From: Bradyrhizobium sp. 190
GTDB lineage: Bacteria > Pseudomonadota > Alphaproteobacteria > Rhizobiales > Xanthobacteraceae
Reading direction: 5' to 3'
Length of the DNA stretch: 64,000 nt
NCBI RefSeq assembly: GCF_023073415.1
Contig: NZ_JADPJL010000047.1
Span: 248,001-312,000, forward strand
Shown: in pieces, positions 16,082 through 23,816 of the stretch
Layout of the letters: every line of letters starts with the position of its first letter
Position numbering within the stretch: the stretch's first letter is position 1
Notes under the pieces: generated by a model
Databases searched by the model: none
The model's input: the letters and a program-made list of their open reading frames with translations, nothing else
What the model was told of the DNA's origin: nothing
Made by a program: the position numbers and the translations under genes

Positions 16082-17437
16082 TTACTCTTCGTCGTCTTTG
16101 AGAATGTCTCGAACGATTTCATCGGACCAGTCAACGGCTTTTTCGACTATGTTAAGTTTTGCCAGGATGTCGATGGGCGCGGGCAGGTTCTCGGCACTCA
16201 CGTGAAGACGAATACTCATCGTCGTAGGCAAATTATCAAAGGACATGACGAAAATCGAATCGCGAAATTTGCGTGTGGCTCTAAAATCTTGGCACTGCAA
16301 CGCACTGTGCTTTCCGCCGATATTTGGGCGATCGTACCAATAGAAATGGACAGGATCTCGCGGCGACCCTAGGTCAGGCAGATTGGGAAAATGCGAATAC
16401 TTCTCAAACTGATCCAGGATCGAGCGGGGTTTTGCCGGGGGTTCAGGCATTCTTGATTTCTTGTGGCCCAGAAGATGGTGTGTCCGATCAGCGAGCAATG
16501 TTCCATTGCCTTCGAGATCGAATTCAACGCGCAACCCCTTTGCCGATACGCCGCTATCGTTCTCCACGAAGTAGCGAATCGCAACAGAAGCACCCATCTT
16601 TCGCACTTGTTTGTGGAGGTTCGCGAAATGCGCGCGGACATTGGATTGGAATTTGTTGTAATCTTCGTTGTAGCGCTCAGCTTGCGACTCGGAGACGCCA
16701 GCGAAATGACCACTCAGTTGATGAGCGAGACCTCTCGGTCCCGTGTATAGTGAGGCCCGCGGGTGCTTGGCCAAGTATTCATTGGAGAGCTGCTCTATCT
16801 TCTCTCGCTCAAGCTGCTGAAGAACAGGAATGATCGCCCGCACTTCGGCAGTTGACTCGTCGTAGTTTTCGAAGGCCGCAATGATGGTCGGACTGTTGCT
16901 GAGAGCCCTCCTAAGGTCGCGTTCTAAGCTGGTCACCCTTCGCTGCTCGTCTGTTTGCTCGATGGGGAGCATCCATTCGGGTAGCGGTTCATAAGACTCA
17001 AGCCCAGCGATGCGCGCTCGAATTCGGGGGCCAGAGTCATGCGAAAATACTGCAGCGCCATTGCCGCATGACAATGCTTCGGCGACAAGCTGATCATCAG
17101 GCTTTGCGGGATCAAGAACAGAATGGCTTGCCCAATCAAAACGGGGCGCTGCGGAAATGACGATCCGCACGCGGACCGGTTCCTCTCTGACAACTATCGC
17201 TAAGTCGGCTTCACGCGCCGCTCTGTCTATGAGTTGCAGCGCGGCTCGCGCACGGTCGCGCCGACGCTGATTGGTGCCAGACTTATGTTTGTCGAGTTCT
17301 TCGATAACACGTGGCGCGACCATCACATCGACGGCCCGTACGTCGTGAAACATGTCTCGCCATGGAATATCTTTCAGGTCGCGAACCTGAAGAAAGGCGT
17401 TCGTGTCTGCATAGAGCGTTTCAATTTCGGGGGGCAT
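16082..17437 (-). CDS. PIN-domain protein with a large C-terminal domain of unknown function
   Basis: A 451-residue protein whose first 150 residues form a PIN-type nuclease domain: Asp11 in LYADTNAFLQ, Glu46/Glu47 in PRVIEELDKHKSG, Asp114/Asp115 in KPDDQLVAEAL and Asp134 in AVFSHDSGPRIRARI, the expected acidic metal-binding set. Residues 165-300 look helical and coiled (SLERDLRRALSNSP, VLQQLEREKIEQLSNEYLAK, VRAHFANLHKQVRKMG). The C-terminal 150 residues are mixed beta and not recognised. Most PIN toxins are about 130 residues, so this is far larger and has no visible antitoxin partner. Base composition is lower in GC than the flanking core genes. It points away from the TIR-like operon. Confidence 0.8.
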   Translation of the reverse strand: MPPEIETLYADTNAFLQVRDLKDIPWRDMFHDVRAVDVMVAPRVIEELDKHKSGTNQRRRDRARAALQLIDRAAREADLAIVVREEPVRVRIVISAAPRFDWASHSVLDPAKPDDQLVAEALSCGNGAAVFSHDSGPRIRARIAGLESYEPLPEWMLPIEQTDEQRRVTSLERDLRRALSNSPTIIAAFENYDESTAEVRAIIPVLQQLEREKIEQLSNEYLAKHPRASLYTGPRGLAHQLSGHFAGVSESQAERYNEDYNKFQSNVRAHFANLHKQVRKMGASVAIRYFVENDSGVSAKGLRVEFDLEGNGTLLADRTHHLLGHKKSRMPEPPAKPRSILDQFEKYSHFPNLPDLGSPRDPVHFYWYDRPNIGGKHSALQCQDFRATRKFRDSIFVMSFDNLPTTMSIRLHVSAENLPAPIDILAKLNIVEKAVDWSDEIVRDILKDDEE

Positions 17438-17806
17438 GCCATGTCATTTAAGACCATCTGCACGGGCTCGCAATGATCCAGCCAAGGCATATGATTCTAG
17501 CGACAATATTTCTCGACCGCTGCGGTATCCGCTCGTCGCGGCGTATTGCCCGCCACTATCGCGTCGATGGCCTGCTTGGGAGCGCCCCTGGGGCTACCCC
17601 CTTGCGGCAAGCTTTGTGCGTTGCAGCATTGGTAGGTCCGTCGCACCAGCTGAGGCGCGGGTAAACGCGCCGTCGAAGCGCTATCCGGAGGTGGGTGCGC
17701 CTACATATGCGGGGATTAGGCGGTGGATTTCGGTCAGCGGCCCAAAACCTGATGTATCAGAGATCGATTGCTCTTACCGATTCGCACAACCCTCGCGAGG
17801 TGAAAA
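17438..17806. other. Intergenic region between PIN gene and TIR-like operon
   Basis: A 369-base spacer between divergent genes that must hold both promoters. No ORF in it shows convincing protein character, and no clear inverted repeat was noticed. Confidence 0.4.
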
Positions 17807-18058
17807 GTGGCTGATAATAAGGAGACGCTAGACATTTGGCTGCCAGTTATCGGCAACGCCTTGGCTTACCTCTGCTTGGACCGGCACGAGCGCAAGTATC
17901 CCGACAAGACCGACAGCGTCCTTAAGAAAGTGAAGTTTCTTACAGGCCTTGGCGTTCCAGAGAAGGACGCCGCTGGCGCGGCAGGCAGCACGGCAGAATC
18001 GGTCCGCGTGATGAAAATTCAAGGTGGGAAGGGAGGTAATCGTGGCCGCAAAAAGTAG
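17807..18058 (+). CDS. Small helix-turn-helix-like protein, first gene of TIR-like operon
   Basis: An 83-residue protein starting at a GTG with GAGGTG five bases upstream. The N-terminal half (IWLPVIGNALAYLCLDRHER) is a hydrophobic amphipathic helix; the second half (DSVLKKVKFLTGLGVPEKDA, then AGAAGSTAESVRVMKIQ) reads like a sigma-70 region 4-type helix-turn-helix, in which a turn at LGVPEKDAA is followed by a recognition helix. The tail GGKGGNRGRKK is basic. Its 3' end overlaps the next gene by 17 bases. It probably binds DNA or the TIR-like protein; no specific family function is known to me. Confidence 0.8.
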   Translation: MADNKETLDIWLPVIGNALAYLCLDRHERKYPDKTDSVLKKVKFLTGLGVPEKDAAGAAGSTAESVRVMKIQGGKGGNRGRKK

Positions 18059-18257
18059 TATCGTCGAGCCCATCGAGAAAATAGCGCGGCTGCTCGCCAT
18101 TCATGTGACGAGCGGCATGGATAAGGAAGAAGCAGCTAGGCGACTCCTTGCCTCAGGTTTCACAGCTCCTGAAATTGGTGGGCTTCTGAACGTCAACGCC
18201 AACTTCGCCAACGTAGCGAAGAGCAGGAAACCAAAATCGGCGAAGGATAAGAACTGA
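18042..18257 (+). CDS. Small helix-turn-helix-like protein, second gene of TIR-like operon
   Basis: A 71-residue protein. The GTG at 18042 is chosen because GGGAGGT lies four bases upstream; it begins inside the previous gene, 17 bases before that gene ends. The sequence EPIEKIARLLAIHVTSGMDK followed by EEAARRLLASGFTAPEIGGL and LNVNANFANVAKSRK has the shape of a sigma-70 region 4-like helix-turn-helix (GFTAPEIGGLLNV, then the recognition helix). The tail is Lys-rich. Its stop codon overlaps the ATG of the TIR-like gene (TGATG), implying coupled translation. Confidence 0.8.
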   Translation: MAAKSSIVEPIEKIARLLAIHVTSGMDKEEAARRLLASGFTAPEIGGLLNVNANFANVAKSRKPKSAKDKN

Positions 18258-19081
18258 TGGCTGAGCGCATTCCGCCTAAGCTGCTGGAGAAGCTTGTCAA
18301 CGTCCTAGGCGTGACGCGCCGTCGAGTGTACAGGCTAATCGAGGAACGAGCGACCGCGAACCACTTCTCAAGCGTGCTTGGCGCGCTGCTGCTTGCTTCC
18401 GAAAACGGAGTAAGCATTCAGCGTTTCGCATCGGAGGACCAACTCGCGATCTTGCGCGGTGCACCGCGTGCTGCGCCGGTGCAATCCGCGGCCGAGCCTG
18501 CCCCGTCAGCCAAGAAGTCCTCGCCGCCGCCGCGGCGGCCATTGGCAATCCGGACAACGAAGGACAATTCAATCTTCGTGGTACACGGTCGTGATGCGAA
18601 GCTAAACGAGGATATGTTTGGTTTTTTACGTGCAATCGGTCTTAACCCTAAGGAGTGGAGTCAGGCGATAAAGGACGCCAAGGGCGCGAACCCGAATGTC
18701 GGTCAAGTCATCAACAACGCAATGAAGCAAGCGCAGGGCGTGCTCGTGATGTTCTCGCCCGACGAGGACGCGAAGCTCAAGAGTAAGTTCTGCGGCGTCA
18801 AGGATAAGAAGAAGGGCCTCGACAAGCTCGACGGACAGGCGCGTCCTAACGTTCTGTTCGAAGCCGGGCTTGCGCTGGGGGCCCATCCCGACAAGACACT
18901 TCTCGTCCAGGTCGGAGACACCCGGGACATTAGCGATATCGCCGGCATGCATCTCATCAATCTGTCGGACGAACCCAGCAGTCGTAAGGAGCTAGCTCAG
19001 AGACTAGCAACCAAGTTGAAGTTCAAGGTGGACATGACGGGTACTTCTTGGCTGTCGAATGCGTTCAAGTTCAATCGGTAA
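18257..19081 (+). CDS. TIR-like nucleotide-binding effector (PF10137-type)
   Basis: A 274-residue protein. Residues 1-68 are a helical N-terminal domain (IPPKLLEKLVNVLGVTRRRV, then ALLLASENGVSIQRFA), a linker rich in Ala, Pro and Ser spans 69-100, and residues 104-240 match the TIR-like 'predicted nucleotide-binding' family (IFVVHGRDAKLNEDMFGFLR; ANPNVGQVINNAMKQAQGVL; RPNVLFEAGLALG). Glu202 in NVLFEAGLALG is the candidate catalytic glutamate of NAD-cleaving TIR domains. The same domain serves as effector in CBASS and Pycsar phage defence, but no cyclase gene is adjacent here. It is the third gene of a tightly overlapping operon with two small HTH-like proteins. Confidence 0.88.
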   Translation: MAERIPPKLLEKLVNVLGVTRRRVYRLIEERATANHFSSVLGALLLASENGVSIQRFASEDQLAILRGAPRAAPVQSAAEPAPSAKKSSPPPRRPLAIRTTKDNSIFVVHGRDAKLNEDMFGFLRAIGLNPKEWSQAIKDAKGANPNVGQVINNAMKQAQGVLVMFSPDEDAKLKSKFCGVKDKKKGLDKLDGQARPNVLFEAGLALGAHPDKTLLVQVGDTRDISDIAGMHLINLSDEPSSRKELAQRLATKLKFKVDMTGTSWLSNAFKFNR

Positions 19082-19408
19082 GGCTCTGGAGACTGTGGTT
19101 TCGCCTAGCCTAGGGGGCTCCCAGATCCTGCGGCCGCAGCCACTCGAACGCGCGTTCTGTTACCTTGCGAAACCCCGGATAATCCTGCGGGATGACTGGA
19201 CAAGGTGAATCCATCATGCATGCCCCTGCACTCTGGATGACGGTCAAGACGAACCGCCGCCAGTCGGGGCCCTTCCTGTTCTCGGCTGGCGGCTTTCCCG
19301 GATAAGGTGCTGCCCTGGTCTCGACCGGCGTCGGCATATGTCGTATTTCTCGTGAAATCAAAGGATGGGTGCCCGGCACAATGCCGGGCATGACGAGAAG
19401 AAAAAATC
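19082..19408. other. Right flank of the island, with a half copy of the 'cccgggcat' repeat
   Basis: This 327-base gap has no convincing gene. Near its right end (about 19370-19395) GTGCCCGGCACAATGCCGGG forms a hairpin, followed by CATGACG, resembling the family C repeats found after ppdK. A minus-strand frame is open here but starts inside the repeat and has no recognisable domain. Confidence 0.4.
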
Positions 19409-19972
19409 ATGTCTTCCATCGATGAATCCAAGCAATTCGTGCCGCTCAACATCGCGGTGCTCACCGTTTCCGATACGCGCACGCTAGCGGACGATAAGTC
19501 CGGCACGACGCTGGCGGACCGGCTGACCGCGGCCGGTCATAAACTCGCCGCGCGCGAGATCATCGTCGACGACGTCGATGCGATCCGCGTCATCATCAAG
19601 CGATGGATCGCGGATGCGGGCGTCGATGCGATCATCACCACCGGCGGCACCGGTTTCACCGGCCGCGACGTGACGCCCGAGGCGATCGAGCCGCTGTTCG
19701 AAAAGCGGATGGATGGTTTTTCCATCGCCTTCCACATGCTGAGCCATGCCAAGATCGGCACCTCGACGGTGCAGAGCCGCGCTACCGCAGGGGTCGCGGG
19801 TGCGACCTTCATCTTCTGCCTGCCGGGGTCGCCAGGCGCCTGCCGCGATGCGTGGGACGGCATCCTCGCCGCCCAGCTCGATTACCGCACGCGTCCCTGC
19901 AATTTCGTCGAGATCATGCCGCGGCTGGACGAGCACTTGCGGCGGCCTAAAGCACAAGGCGCTTCAGCCTGA
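19409..19972 (+). CDS. moaB: Molybdenum cofactor biosynthesis protein B
   Basis: A 187-residue MoaB/MogA-fold protein that adenylylates molybdopterin or assists molybdenum insertion. The signature TTGGTGFTGRDVTPEA starts near residue 72 and LPGSPGACRDAWDGIL near 139, both part of the molybdopterin-binding site; the N-terminus (LNIAVLTVSDTRTL) is the first strand. It stands alone, convergent with the MarR-GNAT operon, whose last small ORF overlaps it by 26 bases. Confidence 0.95.
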   Translation: MSSIDESKQFVPLNIAVLTVSDTRTLADDKSGTTLADRLTAAGHKLAAREIIVDDVDAIRVIIKRWIADAGVDAIITTGGTGFTGRDVTPEAIEPLFEKRMDGFSIAFHMLSHAKIGTSTVQSRATAGVAGATFIFCLPGSPGACRDAWDGILAAQLDYRTRPCNFVEIMPRLDEHLRRPKAQGASA

Positions 19973-20102
19973 CCAGCAGCGCGCCTATCGCGCGCCACAT
20001 GTCGCGATAGGCTTCGATGCGCAATTGATGCGCGCGCTTGATATGGAAGTCGATGAGTGCAGGCGTCACGCGCCGCGAGGTGTCGCGACGCACGGGCTTC
20101 AC
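19947..20102 (-). CDS. Small basic protein translationally coupled to MarR-GNAT gene
   Basis: A 51-residue ORF starting at a GTG that overlaps the stop codon of the MarR-GNAT gene (GTGA). The sequence is basic and mostly helical (TPALIDFHIKRAHQLRIEAY, then RDMWRAIGALLVRLKRL) and resembles short conserved rhizobial proteins I recall with the same IDFHIKRAH core; no function is known. It overlaps the convergent moaB end by 26 bases. It is too short for standard gene callers, and the evidence is coupling plus sequence character. Confidence 0.55.
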   Translation of the reverse strand: MKPVRRDTSRRVTPALIDFHIKRAHQLRIEAYRDMWRAIGALLVRLKRLVL

Positions 20103-21028
20103 AGTTCCAGTTCCCAGGTTTCGCCGATCAGATCCTGGCCGAAACTGCGATGCGGCTCGGTGGCGACCAGTTTGAATCCGGCCTCCTGATAGATTTTGCG
20201 GGCGGCAACCAGATTGCTCTGGGTCCAAAGCGTGATCCGGCGATAGCCGCTGGCCTTCGCGAACGCGACGCACTCGCCGACCAGCCGCCGGCCCAGCCCC
20301 TGTCCGCGCCCGGCCGGATCGACCAGCAAGAGGCGCAGCTTCGCTATGTCATCCGTATGTCGCACCAGAAAGATCGAGCCGACCTGCGCTCCATCGATAT
20401 CGGCGATCCAGCAACGCTCGCGCGATGCATCGAACGAGGCGAGGAACTTTGCCGCGATCTCGGCGACGAGGCCCTCGAACGAAGAATCGAAACCGTATAC
20501 GCGGGCGTAAAACGCGCCGTGGCTCTGCACCACCCACCCCATGTCGCCGGGACGCGGCGCGCGCAGCACCGCGGGCGAAGGCAGGCCGCCGGATTCACCG
20601 AGCAGCCGTTCGATCGCGGCCATCGCACCGATCAAGCGCGTTTTGCCGTCGTGCGGCAACTTCGCCAGCATCGCGGCAACTTCGTCCTGCATGCTGCGCT
20701 CGAGTTTTGCGAATGTCTGACGCCCCTTGGCCGTCAATGCGAGGCGGTATTGCCGGCGGTCGGACGGCAGCGGTTCGCGGCTGATCAACCCGGCTTCATC
20801 GAAATTCTGCACGATGCGGCTGAGATAGCCGGCATCGAGACCCAGTTCGGCCCCGATCTCCTTTGCCGAGAGATTTTCACGGTGGTCGAGTTCGTACAGC
20901 ACCCGGGCCTCGCTCAGCGAGTACGGACTCTTCAGCAGTTGCTGGTCCAGTACGCCGAGCTTGCGGGTGTAAAATCGGTTGAAGGCGCGGACCGCCGCGA
21001 CTTCCTGTTCGGAATCCAGTTGGGGCAT
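20099..21028 (-). CDS. MarR-family regulator fused to GNAT acetyltransferase
   Basis: A 309-residue fusion. Residues 1-150 are a MarR winged-helix domain (LSEARVLYELDHRENLSAKE, then IGAELGLDAGYLSRIVQNFD and EPLPSDRRQYRLALTAKGRQ). Residues 160-309 are a GNAT domain with the acetyl-CoA loop LLLVDPAGRGQGLGRRLVGE and SNLVAARKIYQEAGFKLVA. Such MarR-GNAT proteins are known across bacteria; the acetylated substrate is unknown and the enzyme domain may act on a small molecule that also serves as ligand. The ATG at 21028 follows GAGGGAGA. An 8-base inverted repeat 33 bases upstream is a probable autoregulatory site. Confidence 0.94.
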   Translation of the reverse strand: MPQLDSEQEVAAVRAFNRFYTRKLGVLDQQLLKSPYSLSEARVLYELDHRENLSAKEIGAELGLDAGYLSRIVQNFDEAGLISREPLPSDRRQYRLALTAKGRQTFAKLERSMQDEVAAMLAKLPHDGKTRLIGAMAAIERLLGESGGLPSPAVLRAPRPGDMGWVVQSHGAFYARVYGFDSSFEGLVAEIAAKFLASFDASRERCWIADIDGAQVGSIFLVRHTDDIAKLRLLLVDPAGRGQGLGRRLVGECVAFAKASGYRRITLWTQSNLVAARKIYQEAGFKLVATEPHRSFGQDLIGETWELEL

Positions 21029-21061
21029 GGTTCTCCCTCGATACTTGCTATTATCAAATAT

Positions 21062-21082
21062 ATAGTTGCTGTTGGCAACTAT
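21062..21082. promoter_or_regulatory. Probable MarR operator
   Basis: ATAGTTGC, five bases (TGTTG), GCAACTAT: a perfect 8-base inverted repeat embedded in an A/T-rich stretch upstream of the MarR-GNAT start. MarR dimers bind palindromes of this size, and TTGCTATTATCAAATATATAG next to it looks like promoter sequence. Confidence 0.65.
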
Positions 21083-21173
21083 TTTCTCGTGAAAAGCGTC
21101 CTGGCTTGATGCCGCTTCTACTTTGCATGGGGTTGTTTTCGATATTTTGAGTCTGGCCCTGCGGTGTACCGCT

Positions 21174-21746
21174 TTAGGCGACGACCATGATCCGGCTGCG
21201 CAGCTGGGTGCGTGCGGAGCGGCCGAGTTGGCGCAACAGCCGCGTCTCTGAACGGCGGGAATCCGGACGGTAGCCGCCAAGCCGTTCATAATGATCGCGC
21301 GCGATCAGGAGCCCCTGTTCCGCCGACGGCCCTGTAATCATGCGGGCGACGAATTTGAAGCCGTCGCGCAGCCGCGTGTCGGCATAGGGCGAGCGGGCAT
21401 AGCGAAAGACGCCAGCGCGCGGCCGGTCGCTGCTCGATACGTTCTGGATGAATTGCGTGGTCTCGTCGATCCAGCCGCTGTCGAGCACAGCGCCGGCATG
21501 CAGGAACATCAGCCATGGCGAGCGGGCCGCCCGCGCACCGGCGGCCAGCGCCGCAGCGCGTGTTCCTTCAAACCCGAGAAAACGGCAGCCGGCGACATCG
21601 GCCACCCGTTCGATCACGCCGTTGCCGGCCGTGTCGACCAACAGCACCTCACGGATGACGCCGGCTGCAGCTCCCGGCACCAGCGCCGCCAGCGTTGCGA
21701 CGGCGGGCTGCTCTACTCCTTCGGTCGGAATGATCACGCTCAACAT
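21174..21746 (-). CDS. Family 2-type glycosyltransferase
   Basis: A 190-residue GT-A fold protein of the small glycosyltransferase group. It starts MLSVIIPTEGVEQPAVATLA, then REVLLVDTAGNGVIERVADV, with the FLHAGAVLDSGWIDE segment standing where the DxD-containing region lies in larger relatives. It is shorter than most GT2 enzymes (usually over 220 residues), and the DxD is not a textbook one, so activity is uncertain. It lies upstream of the MarR-GNAT gene on the same strand, 145 bases from its start. Confidence 0.78.
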   Translation of the reverse strand: MLSVIIPTEGVEQPAVATLAALVPGAAAGVIREVLLVDTAGNGVIERVADVAGCRFLGFEGTRAAALAAGARAARSPWLMFLHAGAVLDSGWIDETTQFIQNVSSSDRPRAGVFRYARSPYADTRLRDGFKFVARMITGPSAEQGLLIARDHYERLGGYRPDSRRSETRLLRQLGRSARTQLRSRIMVVA

Positions 21747-21895
21747 GAATGAGGCTTCGGTGGCTCAACGGGAAAAACGCTGCACTGTTATCACCTTGTC
21801 ATAATCAAAGCAGCCGTTTGCGTGCAGTTTTTTGCGGCACTGCCGCTAATGCCTTTTCCGACGTTTGCGCCGCGTTGTGAATTGTTCTCGATGAT

Positions 21896-21910
21896 GTTCT
21901 TGATTTGTTC
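21896..21910 (+). promoter_or_regulatory. LexA (SOS) box, GTTC-N7-GTTC
   Basis: GTTC at 21896-21899, seven bases, GTTC at 21907-21910, exactly the direct-repeat LexA box of alphaproteobacteria. It lies 23 bases before the radical SAM start codon; an extra GTTC is present eight bases further upstream (21884-21887). A possible promoter (TTGATT at 21900, TATGTT at 21922) would be covered by LexA. Confidence 0.72.
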
Positions 21911-21933
21911 TTTTGACGTGCTATGTTCGCTTC

Positions 21934-23094
21934 ATGAGCCGAGCATCCTCTCATGCCCTCAAGCACCCGCCGGTCACGGCGCCCTCCGAGCCGGCGGGTG
22001 CGACACCTTTTCCTGAGCTTGCGGTCGCCATCGAAAGCCAGCGACGGCGTGGCCGCGGCGCGCAATCCAACCAGAGCGGCCGGTTCGAGGCTGAAGCGCG
22101 GGTCGCCTTCGACGATGGCTGGCAGAGCCTGGACGAACTGCCGCCGTTCAAGACGACGGTATCGCTCGATACCTCGCGCAAGGTCATCACCCGCAACGAC
22201 TCGCCCGACATCGGCTTCGACCGCTCGATCAATCCCTATCGCGGCTGTGAGCATGGCTGCGTCTATTGCTTCGCGCGGCCGACCCACGCCTTTCTCGGAA
22301 TGTCGCCCGGACTTGATTTCGAATCCAAGCTGCTGGCCAAGCCCGACGCACCGGAATTGCTCGAGAAGGAACTGGCCGCCTCGGGTTACGAGCCGCGCAT
22401 GATCGCGATCGGCACCAACACCGATCCCTATCAGCCGATCGAGCGCGAATACAAAATCATGCGCGGCATTCTCGAAGTGCTTGATAGAGCCGGCCATCCC
22501 GTCGGCATCGTCACCAAATCGGCGCTGGTGACGCGCGACATCGATATTCTGCAGCGGATGGCGAAGCGCAATTTGGCCAAGGTCGCGATATCAGTGACCA
22601 CGCTCGATCCCAAGCTCGCACGCACCATGGAGCCGCGCGCCTCGACGCCGCCGAAGCGGCTGGAGGCGCTGCAGCAATTGTCGGAGGCCGGAATCCCTGC
22701 GACCGTCATGGTCGCGCCCGTCATCCCCGCGCTGAACGATTCCGAGATCGAGCGCATTCTCGATGCCGCAGCCCATGCCGGCGTCAAGGAAGCAAGCTAC
22801 GTGCTGCTGCGGCTGCCGCTGGAGGTGCGCGACCTGTTTCGCGAATGGCTGATGGCGAACTACCCCGACCGTTACCGTCACGTCTTCACCCTGATCCGCG
22901 ACATGCGCGGCGGGCGCGATTACGACTCGCAGTGGGGAACGCGGATGAAGGGTACCGGCCCGATGGCCTGGATGATCGGGCGGCGGTTCGAAATCGCCTG
23001 CGAAAAGCTCGGCCTTAACAAGCGCCGCTCGAAACTGACGACCGATCATTTCGTCAAGCCGAACCGCAGCGGGCAGCAACTGAGTTTATTCTAG
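21934..23094 (+). CDS. PA0069-family radical SAM protein (SplB-like, COG1533)
   Basis: A 386-residue radical SAM enzyme. The cluster motif is in NPYRGCEHGCVYCFARPTHA (C-x3-C-x2-C), followed by the family element FESKLLAKPDAPELLEKELA and the TNTDPYQPIEREYKIMR stretch typical of the spore-photoproduct-lyase-like COG1533 group. The C-terminus ends in SGQQLSLF. The substrate is unknown for this family; a DNA-repair role has been suggested by the SplB resemblance. The LexA box upstream supports an SOS-regulated repair or damage-response role here. Confidence 0.93.
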   Translation: MSRASSHALKHPPVTAPSEPAGATPFPELAVAIESQRRRGRGAQSNQSGRFEAEARVAFDDGWQSLDELPPFKTTVSLDTSRKVITRNDSPDIGFDRSINPYRGCEHGCVYCFARPTHAFLGMSPGLDFESKLLAKPDAPELLEKELAASGYEPRMIAIGTNTDPYQPIEREYKIMRGILEVLDRAGHPVGIVTKSALVTRDIDILQRMAKRNLAKVAISVTTLDPKLARTMEPRASTPPKRLEALQQLSEAGIPATVMVAPVIPALNDSEIERILDAAAHAGVKEASYVLLRLPLEVRDLFREWLMANYPDRYRHVFTLIRDMRGGRDYDSQWGTRMKGTGPMAWMIGRRFEIACEKLGLNKRRSKLTTDHFVKPNRSGQQLSLF

Positions 23095-23102
23095 GTAGTT
23101 AT

Positions 23103-23281
23103 CGTCATTGCGAGCCACCGGGTCGCGCGAATGCGCGCCCGATGACAGGCTCCGCGACGCAATCCATGCATCCGCGCAAGAAGTGTGGATTGCTTCCGCC
23201 TTCGCTCTTTGAGCTACGGCGGACAAGTCGTCGCTATCACTCCCTTGCGCAAACGCTTCGCGTTTGTCGCAGGCAATGACG
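23103..23281. repeat. Intergenic repeat, family B (CGTCATTGCGAG...GCAATGACG), copy 1
   Basis: The ends CGTCATTGCGAG and GGCAATGACG are inverted; inside are GCAATCCATGCATCCGCGCA and GTGGATTGCTTC in opposite orientation and a CAAACGCTTCGCGTTTG hairpin. A shorter relative lies at 44483-44565. It fills the space between the radical SAM and VOC genes. Confidence 0.85.
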
Positions 23282-23295
23282 GATAGGAGAGTAAC

Positions 23296-23745
23296 ATGAA
23301 CACCAAGGCGCCAATCCCGCGGTTCACGGTCATCACGCTCGGCGTCAGCGACATGCGCGCCAGTATCGCGTTTTACGAAGCGCTCGGCTTTGCCCGAAAG
23401 ATGCAGGCAACCGGTGAGGCCGTCGCGTTCTTCGACACCGGCGGCACGGTGATTGCGCTTTTCCCGTGGGATCAACTCGCCCGCGACGCCACGCTGCCGG
23501 ATGAGCCGCGGCCGAAAACCTTTCGCGGAACGACGCTCGCCTGGAATTGTGGCTCCGTCGAGGAGGTCGACGCCGTGCTGGATTTCGCTATCACCTGCGG
23601 CGCGTCGCTATTGAAGTCCGCACACAAGACCGATTACGGCGGTTACTCCGGCTATTTCGGCGATCCCGACAACCATGCCTGGGAAGTCGTGGTCGCGCCC
23701 GGCATCGAGGTCGGCGACGACGGGCGGGTTCACCTGCCGGATTAG
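23296..23745 (+). CDS. VOC-family (glyoxalase-fold) protein
   Basis: A 149-residue vicinal-oxygen-chelate protein. It has the paired beta-alpha-beta modules: RFTVITLGVSDMRASIAFYE, EALGFARKMQATGEAVAFFD in the first and YGGYSGYFGDPDNHAWEVVV in the second, where DPDNHAWE holds a likely metal-binding Glu. Members are dioxygenases, lyases or antibiotic-binding proteins; the specific role is not predictable. It stands alone, preceded by a family B repeat, and is followed by rnhB. Confidence 0.9.
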   Translation: MNTKAPIPRFTVITLGVSDMRASIAFYEALGFARKMQATGEAVAFFDTGGTVIALFPWDQLARDATLPDEPRPKTFRGTTLAWNCGSVEEVDAVLDFAITCGASLLKSAHKTDYGGYSGYFGDPDNHAWEVVVAPGIEVGDDGRVHLPD

Positions 23746-23816
23746 ATGGACTGAATAACGGGAATTGTGCCGGGTTCCCGGTTGCGCCGGGGCGCGCACT
23801 TCCGCACGATCCCGGC

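Noticed and set aside
19110..19391. A 93-codon minus-strand frame in the right flank of the island
   Set aside because: Its start lies inside a repeat-like hairpin and the protein matches no family I know; kept only as a note in the gap entry.
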